NCBI GenBank assembly: GCA_026545765.1
Contig: CM048843.1
Location: 91,451,050 to 91,515,049, forward strand
From: Plantago major
Lineage: Eukaryota > Streptophyta > Magnoliopsida > Lamiales > Plantaginaceae
Direction: 5' to 3'
Length of the DNA stretch: 64,000 nt
The position numbers and the translations under genes are program-made. Of the stretch, positions 11,001 through 23,534 are shown piece after piece (the stretch's first letter is position 1; each line of letters begins with the position of its first letter). The notes under the pieces are model-generated. The model searched no databases. It was not told the origin of the DNA and saw only the letters and a list, made by a program, of their open reading frames with translations.

Positions 11001-12286
11001 TACTTGCTATAGCTGCATATCATGATTATGAGATTTGGCAAATGGATGTGAAAACCGCTTTCCTAAATGGAAACCTAGATGAGGAGGTGTATATGATACA
11101 ACCTGAGGGTTTCATATCCAAGTCAAATCCCAAGTCAGTATGCAAGCTTCAAAGGTCCATATATGGACTAAAGCAAGCCTCTAGGAGCTGGAATATCCGT
11201 TTTGACGAAGCTGTCAAATCGTTTGACTTCGTCAGAAGTATGGAAGATCCATGCGTTTATATAAAACGCAGTGACGAAGGAATTGTTTTCATGGTTATAT
11301 ATGTGGATGACATTCTAATCATGGGAAACAATATTCCCCTCTTACAGTCAGTAAAAGATTGGTTGTCCAAAACCTTCTTAATGAAGGATTTGGGTGAAGC
11401 CTGTTACATACTTGGCATCAAGATCCATAGGGATAGGGCCAACAGGATGTTGGGGCTGTCACAGTCCACCTATATTGACAAGATGATGAGGCGTTATAGA
11501 ATGGAAGAATCCAAGAAGGGATTCTTGCCTGCAAGTCATGGCGTAGTTCTGTCAGCAAAGGATAGTCCTTCAACTGAAGAAGAAATTGAAAACATGAAGA
11601 AGATTCCATATGCATCTGCAATTGGATCTATCATGTATGCCATGAATTGCACTAGGCCAGATGTGGCTTTCGCGCTTAGTATCACTTGTCGTCACCAGAA
11701 GAATCCAGGTTTTAAACACTGGACTGCTGTTAAGACGATCCTTAAGTATCTTAGACGAACTAAGGATCACTTTCTGGTGTATGGTGGGCAGCCGGAGCTG
11801 ATGGCATCTGGGTATGTCGATGCCGGTTTCCAATCTGATCCGGATGATTACAAATCACAAACTGGGTATGTGTTTGTACTCAATGGTGGAGCTGTCAGCT
11901 GGAAGAGTTGCAAGCAGGCAACTATTGCTGATTCTGCGACCGAGTCCGAGTACATTGCTGCATCAGAAGCCGCAAAGGAGGCTGTCTGGATGTCTGAGTT
12001 CCTCAAGGAACTAGGAGTAGTACCTAATGTTGGACCGATAAAAGTCTACTGTGACAACACTGGGGCTGTTGCACAGGCAAAGGAACCAAGATCCACCAAC
12101 AGGAACAAGCATGTACCTAGGAAATACCATGTCATTAGAGAATTGGTAGCTAGAGGAGAAGTATCTATAGAACGTGTCCCAACTGAGGATAATGTGGCTG
12201 ACCCTTTCACCAAAGCTTTGAGCTCGGTGAAACATGTTAGACATTACGAAAACATAGGTGTTAGACATATGGGTGGTTGGCTCTAG
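8027..12286 (+). pseudogene. gag-pol polyprotein, array unit 1 (frameshifted as assembled)
   Basis: Single Copia polyprotein frame of about 1,400 codons in principle, starting at the ATG in TCTCTATGTCC. Segments: Gag (8027 to about 8770), zinc knuckle [14 protein letters not shown] (about 8806-8847), protease with VLDTACGSH (about 8950), GAG-pre-integrase HHCC (about 9358-9480), the integrase DDE core with TDDFSRFG and SDRGGEY (about 9540-9850), reverse transcriptase with WQMDVKTAFLNG and YVDDIL (10733 to about 11550), and RNase H with SATESEYIA (about 11800-12200). The stop is at 12284-12286. The frame is broken near 8770, and between about 10310 and 10700 by a cluster of small indels relative to units 2 and 3. 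RT and RNase H are intact as one 517-codon frame. Most breaks fall at CAG/CTG sites and may be sequencing artefacts. Confidence 0.9.
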
Positions 12287-12288
12287 GC

Positions 12289-12300
12289 CAAGTGGGAGAT
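12289..12300 (+). other. Polypurine tract, unit 1
   Basis: A purine-rich stretch (AGTGGGAGA) ends at the base before LTR2. Equivalents precede LTR3 (20018-20029) and LTR4 (27755-27765). It would prime plus-strand synthesis. Confidence 0.7.
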
Positions 12301-14086
12301 TGAAAGTATGTATGTCCTAGAGACAACTATTTATGAGGATGATATGTACTTCGATCACATTCAGTTTATTATTGTTTATAATATTGTTATTTGGCATTGC
12401 ATCTATTGAGTTATTATTTAGTTGTTTGAATAATTCGATAAGATGTTCCCATGGGCTGCACGTTATCACCAAGTGTGTGAGAACTTGGATGACAGAACGC
12501 AAGTCTTAAAATAGCCCCAATCGAGTGTCATTGAGATTTGGGATATCAATGACGCACGTTAGAGATTGGCATGTGATCTGCATCATATTCTTGGAGAATG
12601 TAGTAGCTCTCACGACTACGAATGACTTGGTCATTCATGATGGATACATGGACACCTTAGAGGGTGTTGGTAGACCCCGAGAAACCATTTGGTTGATTCT
12701 ATTTATATGTCTATGGAAGTATCGGTGTAAGGTGATGTATTAGTCCTTTGACTTGAGGTCAATACTGACTACATGTGTGAAATGGTGTGCTTTGACCATG
12801 ACCAATGCTTGCACTCCTAATGGGGTAGATACGGCATGCGTTGGGCACATCACGAAGCACATGGGAGTAGTAGTTGAGCCAAGATAGGATTCATTCCTCG
12901 CAATAGACATTGGAGAGAATACTTTACATCTCATAGTTAGGTTGATCGTTAGTCATTGGCCAATGCATTACGATATATTCAAAATAGTGTTTGAATATGA
13001 TCGAGGATCAACTAACAAGATTGAGAAAGAAATGAATAAATTATTGGAACGGACATATTACCAAGTTCTAGATTTATTCGAGTATTCGTGAATGAAAGGA
13101 CCTTACCATCATTTGAGCCTTACATTAAAGGTGGTTTGTATATCCTCACAAACGTCCTTATATATTAATATTGTCCGGTAAATTGTCTAGGAGTTTCACC
13201 GTGAACCTAATTGGATTAGTGATTAATATATAAGGCCCTATGGGTCACACTATATGGAGAGTACTCTACCAAACCAGAGATGTTAATAAATAAATATTAT
13301 TTATTGTAAATAATATGAGAATAATTTTAATTGGTTCGAATTGGACTTGAACAATTAAAATGAGGTGTTATACTTGGACTAATTTAGAATTAGAGTCCAA
13401 TAATTAAAGCTGGACTGAAATGGAAAATTGGGCCAAAGGGGAAGAAGAAAGCTGGGCCAAAGGCCCAGCAAGAGAGAAAAACCGTCGGGCGCGTGTAACA
13501 CACGCGCCAGAGATTAATTCGGCGTGTATTACACGCGCCAGAGTGAATATGGGGACGTGTTGCTCGTCCCGATTATCACTCCCCTTTTTTCTTCTCCTTT
13601 TTCTGTTGTTTTATTTGACTTCTTCCTTCTTCAGTCCTTCTCTCACGTTTTTGTCTGTAGTGATAACATTTCTCAGTGAAACACACAGAACCAAGAGAAA
13701 ACAGAAGAAGACAAAATCAGATTTTGTCTTGTAAACACTTCACATTATTTTCATCTTAAAAGAAGAATCTCCTAGCATTCTTTGGTAGAGGAACTCCTGT
13801 GGATACCAAGGTTCGAGGTTACAACCTGACCCGGATTTGTAAGATTGGGATTTGCTTGAGAGGAGTTAGAGGATCTCGAAGAAGCATACACGTACCAATG
13901 ATCGATTTAATTGTCGGAATTTCGACGCCGAATTGCTAACTTCCAAATAAAAATCGGATTCGCTATCACCGTAAGCTTCTCGTTTACATGTTAAACACGT
14001 TAAATTACTGTTATCATGTTGGTCTATAAAATTTTGAAATTTCCGCTGCGTATACTTAGAGTATAATCTGACCGCATATACCAACA
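12301..14086 (+). repeat. LTR2 of the Copia array
   Basis: 1786 bp, TG...CA, serving both as the 3-prime LTR of unit 1 and the 5-prime LTR of unit 2. The last 200 bases carry several small changes, for example ACCGCATATACC where LTR1 has ACCCAAAATACC. Confidence 0.93.
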
Positions 14087-14087
14087 G

Positions 14088-14100
14088 TGGTATCAGAGCA
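14088..14100 (+). other. Primer-binding site, unit 2, one mismatch
   Basis: TGGTATCAGAGCA, with the final C changed. Units 1 and 3 read GAGCCAGG here and unit 2 reads GAGCAAGG, so the change touches a CCAG site like most other differences between units. Confidence 0.8.
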
Positions 14101-15780
14101 AGGCTTGATTTAACAGTAATTTACGTGTTATTCCTGTGTTTGGTTTGTTTGGAGATAAAGAATGCATATATAATAATTGTATTTTCAGAATTATTTTATT
14201 GAAGTAAAAAAAAAAAAAAAAAAGGATTCACTGTTCATTGGATGAACAGAAAATGAACAGGGACCTGTGGGTTATGGGCCCACCACGCTTCCGCCTCTTC
14301 GTCATCGGACTCGAATTGTGGCTAAGAAGTAGAGCTCAAGAAGCTCGAATTCGCCATTAATGGCGGTTGAAGGTGCTTAGCGATCTCTTCGTTCCACAAT
14401 CCCATGACTCGTGTCCGGACCTTGTTGGTGATTATAACTCGATTTGATCTTGGTTTGGCTTGAAAGGTGTTAGAAATCGATTTTGGAATTTGGAATTGCT
14501 TTTCAAAGCTGAGGACTTGTTTGAGGTTTTTGAAAACTCGAAGCCCTTGTGTTTGAGAAGATGATGGGGTTATTCGTAATTTTTAGAAAATTATAGGGAC
14601 TGAAATTAACATTTGAAAAGTTTTGGGCAGTTGGTAAGAAACTGGAAAGTCCCAGGGACTTGGAATGAAATTTGACAAATATGATAATTTACTGAAAGAT
14701 ACATTCACTTCAGTTTCTTACATCTGGGTACAAACGATTCTGTTTAAATCAATTGAATACAGTGCTTGCTGAATTTTTTAAACTAGGTACAAAATTCTCC
14801 TGTTATTGCAATTGAGCGCAGAATTTTATAAAATTTAGAATTTGCCCCAGAAACTTTTAGAAAATTTATTTTAAAATTCTGGAAATTATAAAAGGCCCCA
14901 AAAGTTTTAGAAACTTTAAAATAGCTCATAAATTGTTTATGAAAATTTTAAAAGGGGATTAATTAATCTTTTGAAGATTGATTAATTGTTTAGAGACACC
15001 TTAAGGTTTTAGAAACTTAACAATGCATTCTTTATCTCGCATTTAATTATGTTATTGCACGTTTGATTGTCTACGTGAAATGCTTTACTTTAAAGTAGCA
15101 ATAGAGTCCGCGTTTTGAATTATTGGGTAGGCGGCGCCCATTATGTGTCGGACCGCGTTAATGCATGTATGAGTAGGCGGCGCTCATTACTTGGTAGTCC
15201 GCGTGTTGCATAACTGGGTAGGCGGCGCCCATTACATGTTGTATAATTCTGGATCTTGGTCATACGAATAATTTAAATGTTCCCCAATTAAATTTAAGTC
15301 TCGGACTAGGTCTGAACGACGTCACCCATCATAATTGAATGGTGTATTGACCCTTTTCGTTCGAGAGTATTTACACCCTAGTGTTTGCTCCGTTCTACGA
15401 GGCGAAGTCCCATTCATAGATGCATGGCTTGCATCGCGTGATGGTTATGACTTACTTGGCTATGTCTTGTCGCCCTAGCGTCGGAATAGTTTAAGGACGT
15501 CGGTCAAACTTGGTTTGATCAACCAAGAGTTGCTTTGAGCAATTGGTTTGGAGACTCACCGGTTCAACTATTACAATGTTCAAATTTGAGGGTTGTAATA
15601 GTGCGAATGCGGATCTTAGCCACTATGATGTATTTGATATAAGTCCGTGCTCTTCATATGGGTCGCTGAGTATGTGAAAATAGTGGGAGCTAAATATTAT
15701 CAAGTCCATGTATATTTAGTTATTGTTTGTGATCAAGGAATTTTATCTTAGTATTAATTCCAGTTTATATTTACTTCTCT

Positions 15781-18700
15781 ATGTCCAGAAAAATGTCTAA
15801 TTTGTCCATCAAAAGCATCTTGGAGAAGCACATTCTGACTGGGCCAAACTTCCTGGATTGGATCCGGAATGTGCGTTTGGTTCTCAGACAAGAAAAGGTT
15901 GAATATGTGTTGGACACGCCTATCCCGGTTAGACCAACTGATGCTGCTGAACTTGCTAACTATGATGAGGCTCCTCGTCAAAAGCATGTTGATGATGCTG
16001 GTAATGTCCAGTCTGTGATACTCGCTTCCATGAGCATGGAGCTGCAAAGGCAACATGAAAAGATGATGCCTTATGAGATGTTGGATCATCTCAAGAGCCT
16101 CTTTGACTCTCAATCTAAGAGTCTCGAGTTTGACTTGCTTAGAGAGCTCTTGCGATGCAGGCTACAGGAAGGTGGAAATGTGTCAGACCATGTTCTCAAA
16201 ATGATTGGAATCATTGAAAAGCTGGCAACTGTCGGCATCAAATTTGAGAACCATGTGTCTGCCATTTTCATTCTCCAGTCACTCCCGGATTCATACTCCA
16301 CGTTCATTGTGAACTATAACATGAATGCCAAGGAGGTGACATTACCTGAGCTCCACAACATGCTGAAAACTTATGGTCAGACCATAAGTAAAGGAAAGAG
16401 TATTCTCATAGTGGGATCTTCTTCGAACACTAGTGCTAAAAGGAATGGTTCCAACAACAAGTTCAATAAGAAGAAGAAGGCTAAGGTTGGACCAAAGCCT
16501 CAAACTCTTAAGTCTAAGGGTGGAGTTCGAAAGCAGCCTAAGTTACCAAAGGATGCATGCCTCTCTTAAGCGAAGGGCATTGGAAAAGGATTGCAGAAGG
16601 CAAAGCCGATGGAGCTTTGATGCATGGTGCATCCGACTCCAACAAAGGTATGTTTGTCATTGAGATAAATATGTCTACAAGTAATTCTAACTGTTGGGTA
16701 TTAGATACAGCATGTGGCTCACACATTTGTAATAATGTGCAGGGCCTAAGTGACAGCAGACCGGTTAGACCAGGGGAAGTCGACCTACGCGTGGGAAATG
16801 GAGCAAGAGTTGCTGCTGAACGTGTAGGAACTTATAGATTAGACTTACCCTCGGGATTTACTTTAGAACTCAGTAATTGTTACTTTGTTCCTTCAATCAT
16901 TAGAAATATTATTTCCTATCCTGTGTTAGACAATCTTATGGGTTTTTCCTTCCGTATTGCAAATAGTAATTGTTACGTTTTGCATAATGAAATTTCTCAT
17001 GGAATTGCCCCTCTTGTGAATGGTTTATATTTGCTTGATTGTAGACATAATATATTTCATATGCAAAACAAAAGGCCAAAATTAAGTAATGCTAAGAATC
17101 CTACCTACTTGTGGCATTGTAGACTTGGTCACATTAATGAGACACGAATTGCACGATTAAATAAGTTAGACTATTTAACTTCATTTGATTTTGAATCATA
17201 TGGAGACTGTGAATCATGTCTCAAAGGAAAGATGACCAATAAATCCCTTCTAGGAAAGGAGTAAGATGAGAAGGTACTTGAGTTAGTCCATCTTGATGTA
17301 TGTGGACCTTTTGCAACTCAAGCTAGGGGAGGTTTTTCATACTTCATAACTTTTACAGACGACTTCTCTAGATTTGGGCATGTATATCTTATGAAGCATA
17401 AATCTGAAGCCTTTGAGAAGTTTAAGGAGTATAAGAATGAAGTAGAAAAACAACTCGAAGCAAGTATCAAAACTCTACGATCAGATCGAGGAGGAGAATA
17501 CTTGAGCAAAGAGTTTACAGATTACTTAAAAGAAAATGGGATTCGATCTCAATGGACACCTCCTGGAACACCACAAATGAATGGAGTTTCGGAAAGGAGG
17601 AATCGAACTTTGTTAGACATGGTAAGGTCCATGATGAGATTCTCGACTCTTCCAACATTCTTATGGGGATATGCATTACAAAATTCAATTTACATTCTGA
17701 ATCGTGTTCCATCAAAATCAGTCGAAACGACACCATATGAGTTATGGCATGGTAAGAGGCCTGCTCTTTCACACATGCGGACCTGGGGTTGTCCGGCATA
17801 TGTAAAGAAAATGCTCACTGGCAAGTTGGAATCGAAAAGTGAAAAGTGTTATTTCGTTGGTTATCCCAGGGAAACCAGAGGTTACTATTTCTATTCTCGC
17901 GATGAACACAAGATCATCGTTTCTAGGAATGCGACTTTTCCGGAAGACTATGTCTTCAAGGAACAAAATCGCAATAGAATAGAACTTGAAGAAATTCAAG
18001 AACCACAAAATAACATTGAGGTTGAAGAGTTGTCAAATGGAATTGACAACGATTCAGTGGGAGCAGTAGGAGGTACGTATGCTGGAAGCATGTCACTGGG
18101 TGGACATCTTACAGCCAGTGGGAGCGCAGCAGAAAATGCTCCGCGACCACAAGTTCCTCTTGCATCACCGGCAGGATCGGTTGTGGAAACCAACTTGCCG
18201 CCATCTCAAGAGCCAGTCTTGGACAACGCCCCTGAGATAGCTCCGAGTGTAGGACAGCCTGACACTCAAGAACCTCAACACGATCAGAATGAAGAACGAG
18301 AACAAACGCTAGTAGTTGTGCCACAGAGAAAAAGAAGGGGGCGGGTTATACCCGAACAAGTAGTCGCAGTTCGTAGGTCAGAAAGGGAAAGAGTTGGACC
18401 GAAGGATAGGTTAAATCTACTCTTGGAGAATCATGAGGATGATGTCGTAGATTCACCTGATCTAAATGACCCTAAGACCTACACCGAGGCAATGTTGGAC
18501 ACTGACTCGGAGAGGTGGCAAGAAGCCATGAAATCTGAAATAGACTCAATGTATCATAATCAAGTTTGGAACTTGGTTGAATTGCCAAACGGGGTTAGAC
18601 CCATTGGATGCAAATGGGTTTTCAAGAGGAAAACCGATGCCGACGGCAAGATACAAACCTCTGAGGCTAGGTTAGTGGCAAAAGGCTATAATCAAAGACA

Positions 18701-20015
18701 AGGTATTGATTATGATGAAACCTTTTCGCCATTGCTAAAATCAAGTCTATCTGGATTTTACTTGCTATAGCTGCATATCATGATTATGAGATTTGGCAAA
18801 TGGATGTGAAAACCGCTTTCCTAAATGGAAACCTAGATGAGGAGGTGTATATGATACAACCTGAGGGTTTCATATCCAAGTCAAATCCCAAGTCAGTATG
18901 CAAGCTTCAAAGGTCCATATATGGACTAAAGCAAGCCTCTAGGAGCTGGAATATCCGTTTTGACGAAGCTGTCAAATCGTTTGACTTCGTCAGAAGTATG
19001 GAAGATCCATGCGTTTATATAAAAGCGATGTGAAGGAATTGTTTTCATGGTTATATGTGGATGACATTCTAATCATGGGAAACAATATTCCCCTCTTACA
19101 GTCAGTAAAAGATTGGTTGTCCAAAACCTTCTTAATGAAGGATTTGGGTGAAGCCTGTTACATACTTGGCATCAAGATCCATAGGGATAGGGCCAACAGA
19201 ATGTTGGAACATCCGATCCCTATATTGACAAGATGATGAGGCGTTATAGAATGGAAGAATCAAGAAGGGATTCTTGCACGCAAGTCATGGCGAGTTACAC
19301 AAGAAAGGATAGTCCTTCAATGAAGAAGAAATTGAAAACATGAAGAAGATTCCATATGCATCGCAATTGGATCTATCATGTATGCCATGAATCGCACTAG
19401 GCCGATGTGGCTTTCGCTTAGTATCACTTGTCGTCACCGTAAGAATCCGTGTTTTAAACATCGGATCGTCATAAGACGATCCTTAAGTATCTTAGACGAA
19501 CTAAGGATCACTTTACGGTGTATGGTGGGCGTGAGATGATGGCATCCGGTATGTCGATGCCGGTTTCAATCGATCCGGATGATTACAAATCACAACCGGG
19601 TATGTGTTTGTACTCAATGGTGGAGTCATACCGGAAGAGTTGCAAGGTGCAACTATTGCCGATTCTGCGACCGAGTCCGAAAGTACATTCTTTGCATCGA
19701 AGCCGCAAAGGAGGTCATTCGATGTCCGAGTTCCTCAAGGAACTAGGAGTACCTAATGTTGGACCGATAAAAGTCTACTGTGACAACACTGGGGCTGTTG
19801 CACAGGCAAAGGAACCAAGATCCACCAACAGGAACAAGCATGTACCTAGGAAATACCATGTCATTAGAGAATTGGTAGCTAGAGGAGAAGTATCTATAGA
19901 ACGTGTCCCAACTGAGGATAATGTGGCTGACCCTTTCACCAAAGCTTTGAGCTCGGTGAAACATGTTAGACATTACGAAAACATAGGTGTTAGACATATG
20001 GGTGGTTGGCTCTAG
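15781..20015 (+). pseudogene. gag-pol polyprotein, array unit 2 (frameshifted as assembled)
   Basis: Same polyprotein as unit 1. Gag is open from 15781 to 16569. The zinc-knuckle segment near 16565-16600 is garbled: codons corresponding to CLYCKQKG are partly missing. Protease and the start of integrase are open at 16557-17264, and the rest of integrase into RT at 17391-18770. Frame breaks lie near 17262, 18735 and 19025. The stretch 19200-19740, covering late RT and RNase H, differs from unit 1 at almost every CAG/CTG and is unreadable as protein. The frame recovers to the normal stop at 20015. This unit preserves the acidic integrase-RT linker (about 18040-18470) that is scrambled in unit 1. 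Confidence 0.88.
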
Positions 20016-20029
20016 GCCAAGTGGGAGAT

Positions 20030-21824
20030 TGAAAGTATGTATGTCCTAGAGACAACTATTTATGAGGATGATATGTACTTCGATCACATTCAGTTTATTA
20101 TTGTTTATAATATTGTTATTTGGCATTGCATCTATTGAGTTATTATTTAGTTGTTTGAATAATTCGATAAGATGTTCCCATGGGCTGCACGTTATCACCA
20201 AGTGTGTGAGAACTTGGATGACAGAACGCAAGTCTTAAAATAGCCCCAATCGAGTGTCATTGAGATTTGGGATATCAATGACGCACGTTAGAGATTGGCA
20301 TGTGATCTGCATCATATTCTTGGAGAATGTAGTAGCTCTCACGACTACGAATGACTTGGTCATTCATGATGGATACATGGACACCTTAGAGGGTGTTGGT
20401 AGACCCACCGAGAAACCATTTGGTTGATTCTATTTATATGTCTATGGAAGTATCGGTGTGTAAGGTGATGTATTAGTCCTTTGACTTGAGGTCAATACTG
20501 ACTACATGTGTGAAATGGTGTGCTTTGACCATGACCAATGCTTGCACTCCTAATGGGGTAGATACGGCATGCGTTGGGCACATCACGAAGCACATGGGAG
20601 TAGTAGTTGAGCCAAGATAGGATTCATTCCTCGCAATAGACATTGGAGAGAATACTTTACATCTCATAGTTAGGTTGATCGTTAGTCATTGGCCAATGCA
20701 TTACGATATATTCAAAATAGTGTTTGAATATGATCGAGGATCAACTAACAAGATTGAGAAAGAAATGAATAAATTATTGGAACGGACATATTACCAAGTT
20801 CTAGATTTATTCGAGTATTCGTGAATGAAAGGACCTTACCATCATTTGAGCCTTACATTAAAGGTGGTTTGTATATCCTCACAAACGTCCTTATATATTA
20901 ATATTGTCCGGTAAATTGTCTAGGAGTTTCACCGTGAACCTAATTGGATTAGTGATTAATATATAAGGCCCTATGAGTCACACTATATGGAGAGTACTCT
21001 ACCAAACCAGAGATGTTAATAAATAAATATTATTTATTGTAAATAATATGAGAATAATTTTAATTGGTTCGAATTGGACTTGAACAATTAAAATGAGGTG
21101 TTATACTTGGACTAATTTAGAATTAGAGTCCAATAATTAAAGCTGGACTGAAATGGAAAATTGGGCCAAAGGGGAAGAAGAAAGCTGGGCCAAAGGCCCA
21201 GCAAGAGAGAAAAAAAATACGCGTGTAACCTAGAGATAATTCAGCGCGTGTATTACACGCGCCAGGAGTGTGAATATGGGGACGTGTTGCACGTCCCCAT
21301 TATCACTCCCCTTTTTTCTTCTCCTTTTTCTGTTGTTTTTTTTGACTTCTTCCTTCTTCAGTCCTTCTCTCACGTTTTTGTCTGTAGTGATAACATTTCT
21401 CAGTGAAACACACAGAACCAAGAGAAAACAGAAGAAGACAAAATCAGATTTTGTCTTGTAAACACTTCACATTATTTTCATCTTAAAAGAAGAATCTCCT
21501 AGCATTCTTTGGTAGAGGAACTCCTGTGGATACCAAGGTTCGAGGTTACAACCGGCAACCTGGATTTGTACGAAGATTGGGATTTGCTTGGAGAGGAGTT
21601 AGAGGATCTCGAAGAAGCATACTGCATTTAACAGATCGACGAATTGCTGGAATTTGCTGACGCTGAATTGCTAACTTCCAGTCAAAAATCGGATTCGCTA
21701 TCACTGTAAGCTTCTGTTCGTTTACATGTTAAACACGTTAAATTACTGTTATCATGTTGGTCTATAAAATTTTGAAATTTCCGCTGCGTATACTTAGAGT
21801 ATATTATGACCCAAAATACCAACA
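20030..21824 (+). repeat. LTR3 of the Copia array
   Basis: 1795 bp, TG...CA, shared between units 2 and 3. It is almost identical to LTR2 over its first 1,100 bases. Confidence 0.93.
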
Positions 21825-21825
21825 G

Positions 21826-21838
21826 TGGTATCAGAGCC
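21826..21838 (+). other. Primer-binding site, unit 3
   Basis: TGGTATCAGAGCC one base after LTR3, identical to unit 1. Confidence 0.9.
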
Positions 21839-23534
21839 AGGCTTGATTTAACAGTAATTTACGTGTTATTCCTGTGTTTGGTTTGTTTGGAGATAAAGAA
21901 TGCATATATAATAATTGTATTTTCAGAATTATTTTATTGAAGTAAAAAAAAAAAAAAAAAAGGATTCACTGTTCATTGGATGAACAGAAAATGAACAGGG
22001 ACCTGTGGGTTATGGGCCCACCACGCTTCCGCCTCTTCGTCATCGGACTCGAATTGTGGCTAAGGAAGTAGAGAGCTCAAGAAGCTCCGGAATTCGCCAT
22101 TAATGGCGGTTGAAGGTGCTTCGCGATCTCTCTTCGTTCCACAATCCCATGACTCGTGTCCCGGACCTTGTTGGTGATTATAACTCAGATTTGATCTTGG
22201 TTTGGCTTGAAAGGTGTTAGAAATCGATTTTTGGAATTTGGAATTCGTTTTCAAAGTACAGGGACTTGTTTGAGGTTTTTGAAAACTCGAAGCCCTTGTG
22301 TTTGAGAAGATGATGGGGTTATTCGTAATTTTTAGAAAATTATAGGGACTGAAATTAACATTTGAAAAGTTTTGGGCAGTTGGTAAGAAACTGGAAAGTC
22401 CCAGGGACTTGGAATGAAATTTGACAAATATGATAATTTACTGAAAGATACATTCACTTCAGTTTCTTACATCTGGGTACAAACGATTCTGTTTAAATCA
22501 ATTGAATACAGTGCTTGCTGAATTTTTTAAACTAGGTACAAAATTCTCCTGTTATTGCAATTGAGCGCAGAATTTTATAAAATTTAGAATTTGCCCCAGA
22601 AACTTTTAGAAAATTTATTTTAAAATTCTGGAAATTATAAAAGGCCCCAAAAGTTTTAGAAACTTTAAAATAGCTCATAAATTGTTTATGAAAATTTTAA
22701 AAGGGGATTAATTAATCTTTTGAAGATTGATTAATTGTTTAGAGACACCTTAAGGTTTTAGAAACTTAACAATGCATTCTTTATCTCGCATTTAATTATG
22801 TTATTGCACGTTTGATTGTCTACGTGAAATGCTTTACTTTAAAGTAGCAATAGAGTCCGCGTTTTGAATTATTGGGTAGGCGGCGCCCATTATGTGTCGG
22901 ACCGCGTTAATGCATGTATGAGTAGGCGGCGCTCATTACTTGGTAGTCCGCGTGTTGCATAACTGGGTAGGCGGCGCCCATTACATGTTGTATAATTCTG
23001 GATCTTGGTCATACGAATAATTTAAATGTTCCCCAATTAAATTTAAGTCTCGGACTAGGTCTGAACGACGTCACCCATCATAATTGAATGGTGTATTGAC
23101 TTCGCTCGTTCGAGTATTTACACCCTAGTGTTTGCTCCGTTCTACGAGGCGAAGTCCCATTCATAGATGCATGGCTTGCATCGCGTGATGGTTATGACTT
23201 ACTTGGCTATGTCTTGTCGCCCTAGCGTCGGAATAGTTTAAGGACGTCGGTCAAACTTGGTTTGATCAACCAAGAGTTGCTTTGAGCAATTGGTTTGGAG
23301 ACCTACCGGTTCAACTATTACAGCGGTTCAGCCCTAGCTGGGGTTGTAATAGTGCGAATGCGGATCTTGGCCACTATGACTGTATTTGATATAAGTCCGT
23401 GCTCTTCATATGGGGTCGTTGAGTATGTGAAAATAGTGGGAGCTAAATATTACTGAAGTCCATGTATATTTAGTTATTGTTTGTGATCAAGGAATTTTAT
23501 CTTAGTATTAATTCCAGTTTATATTTACTTCTCT

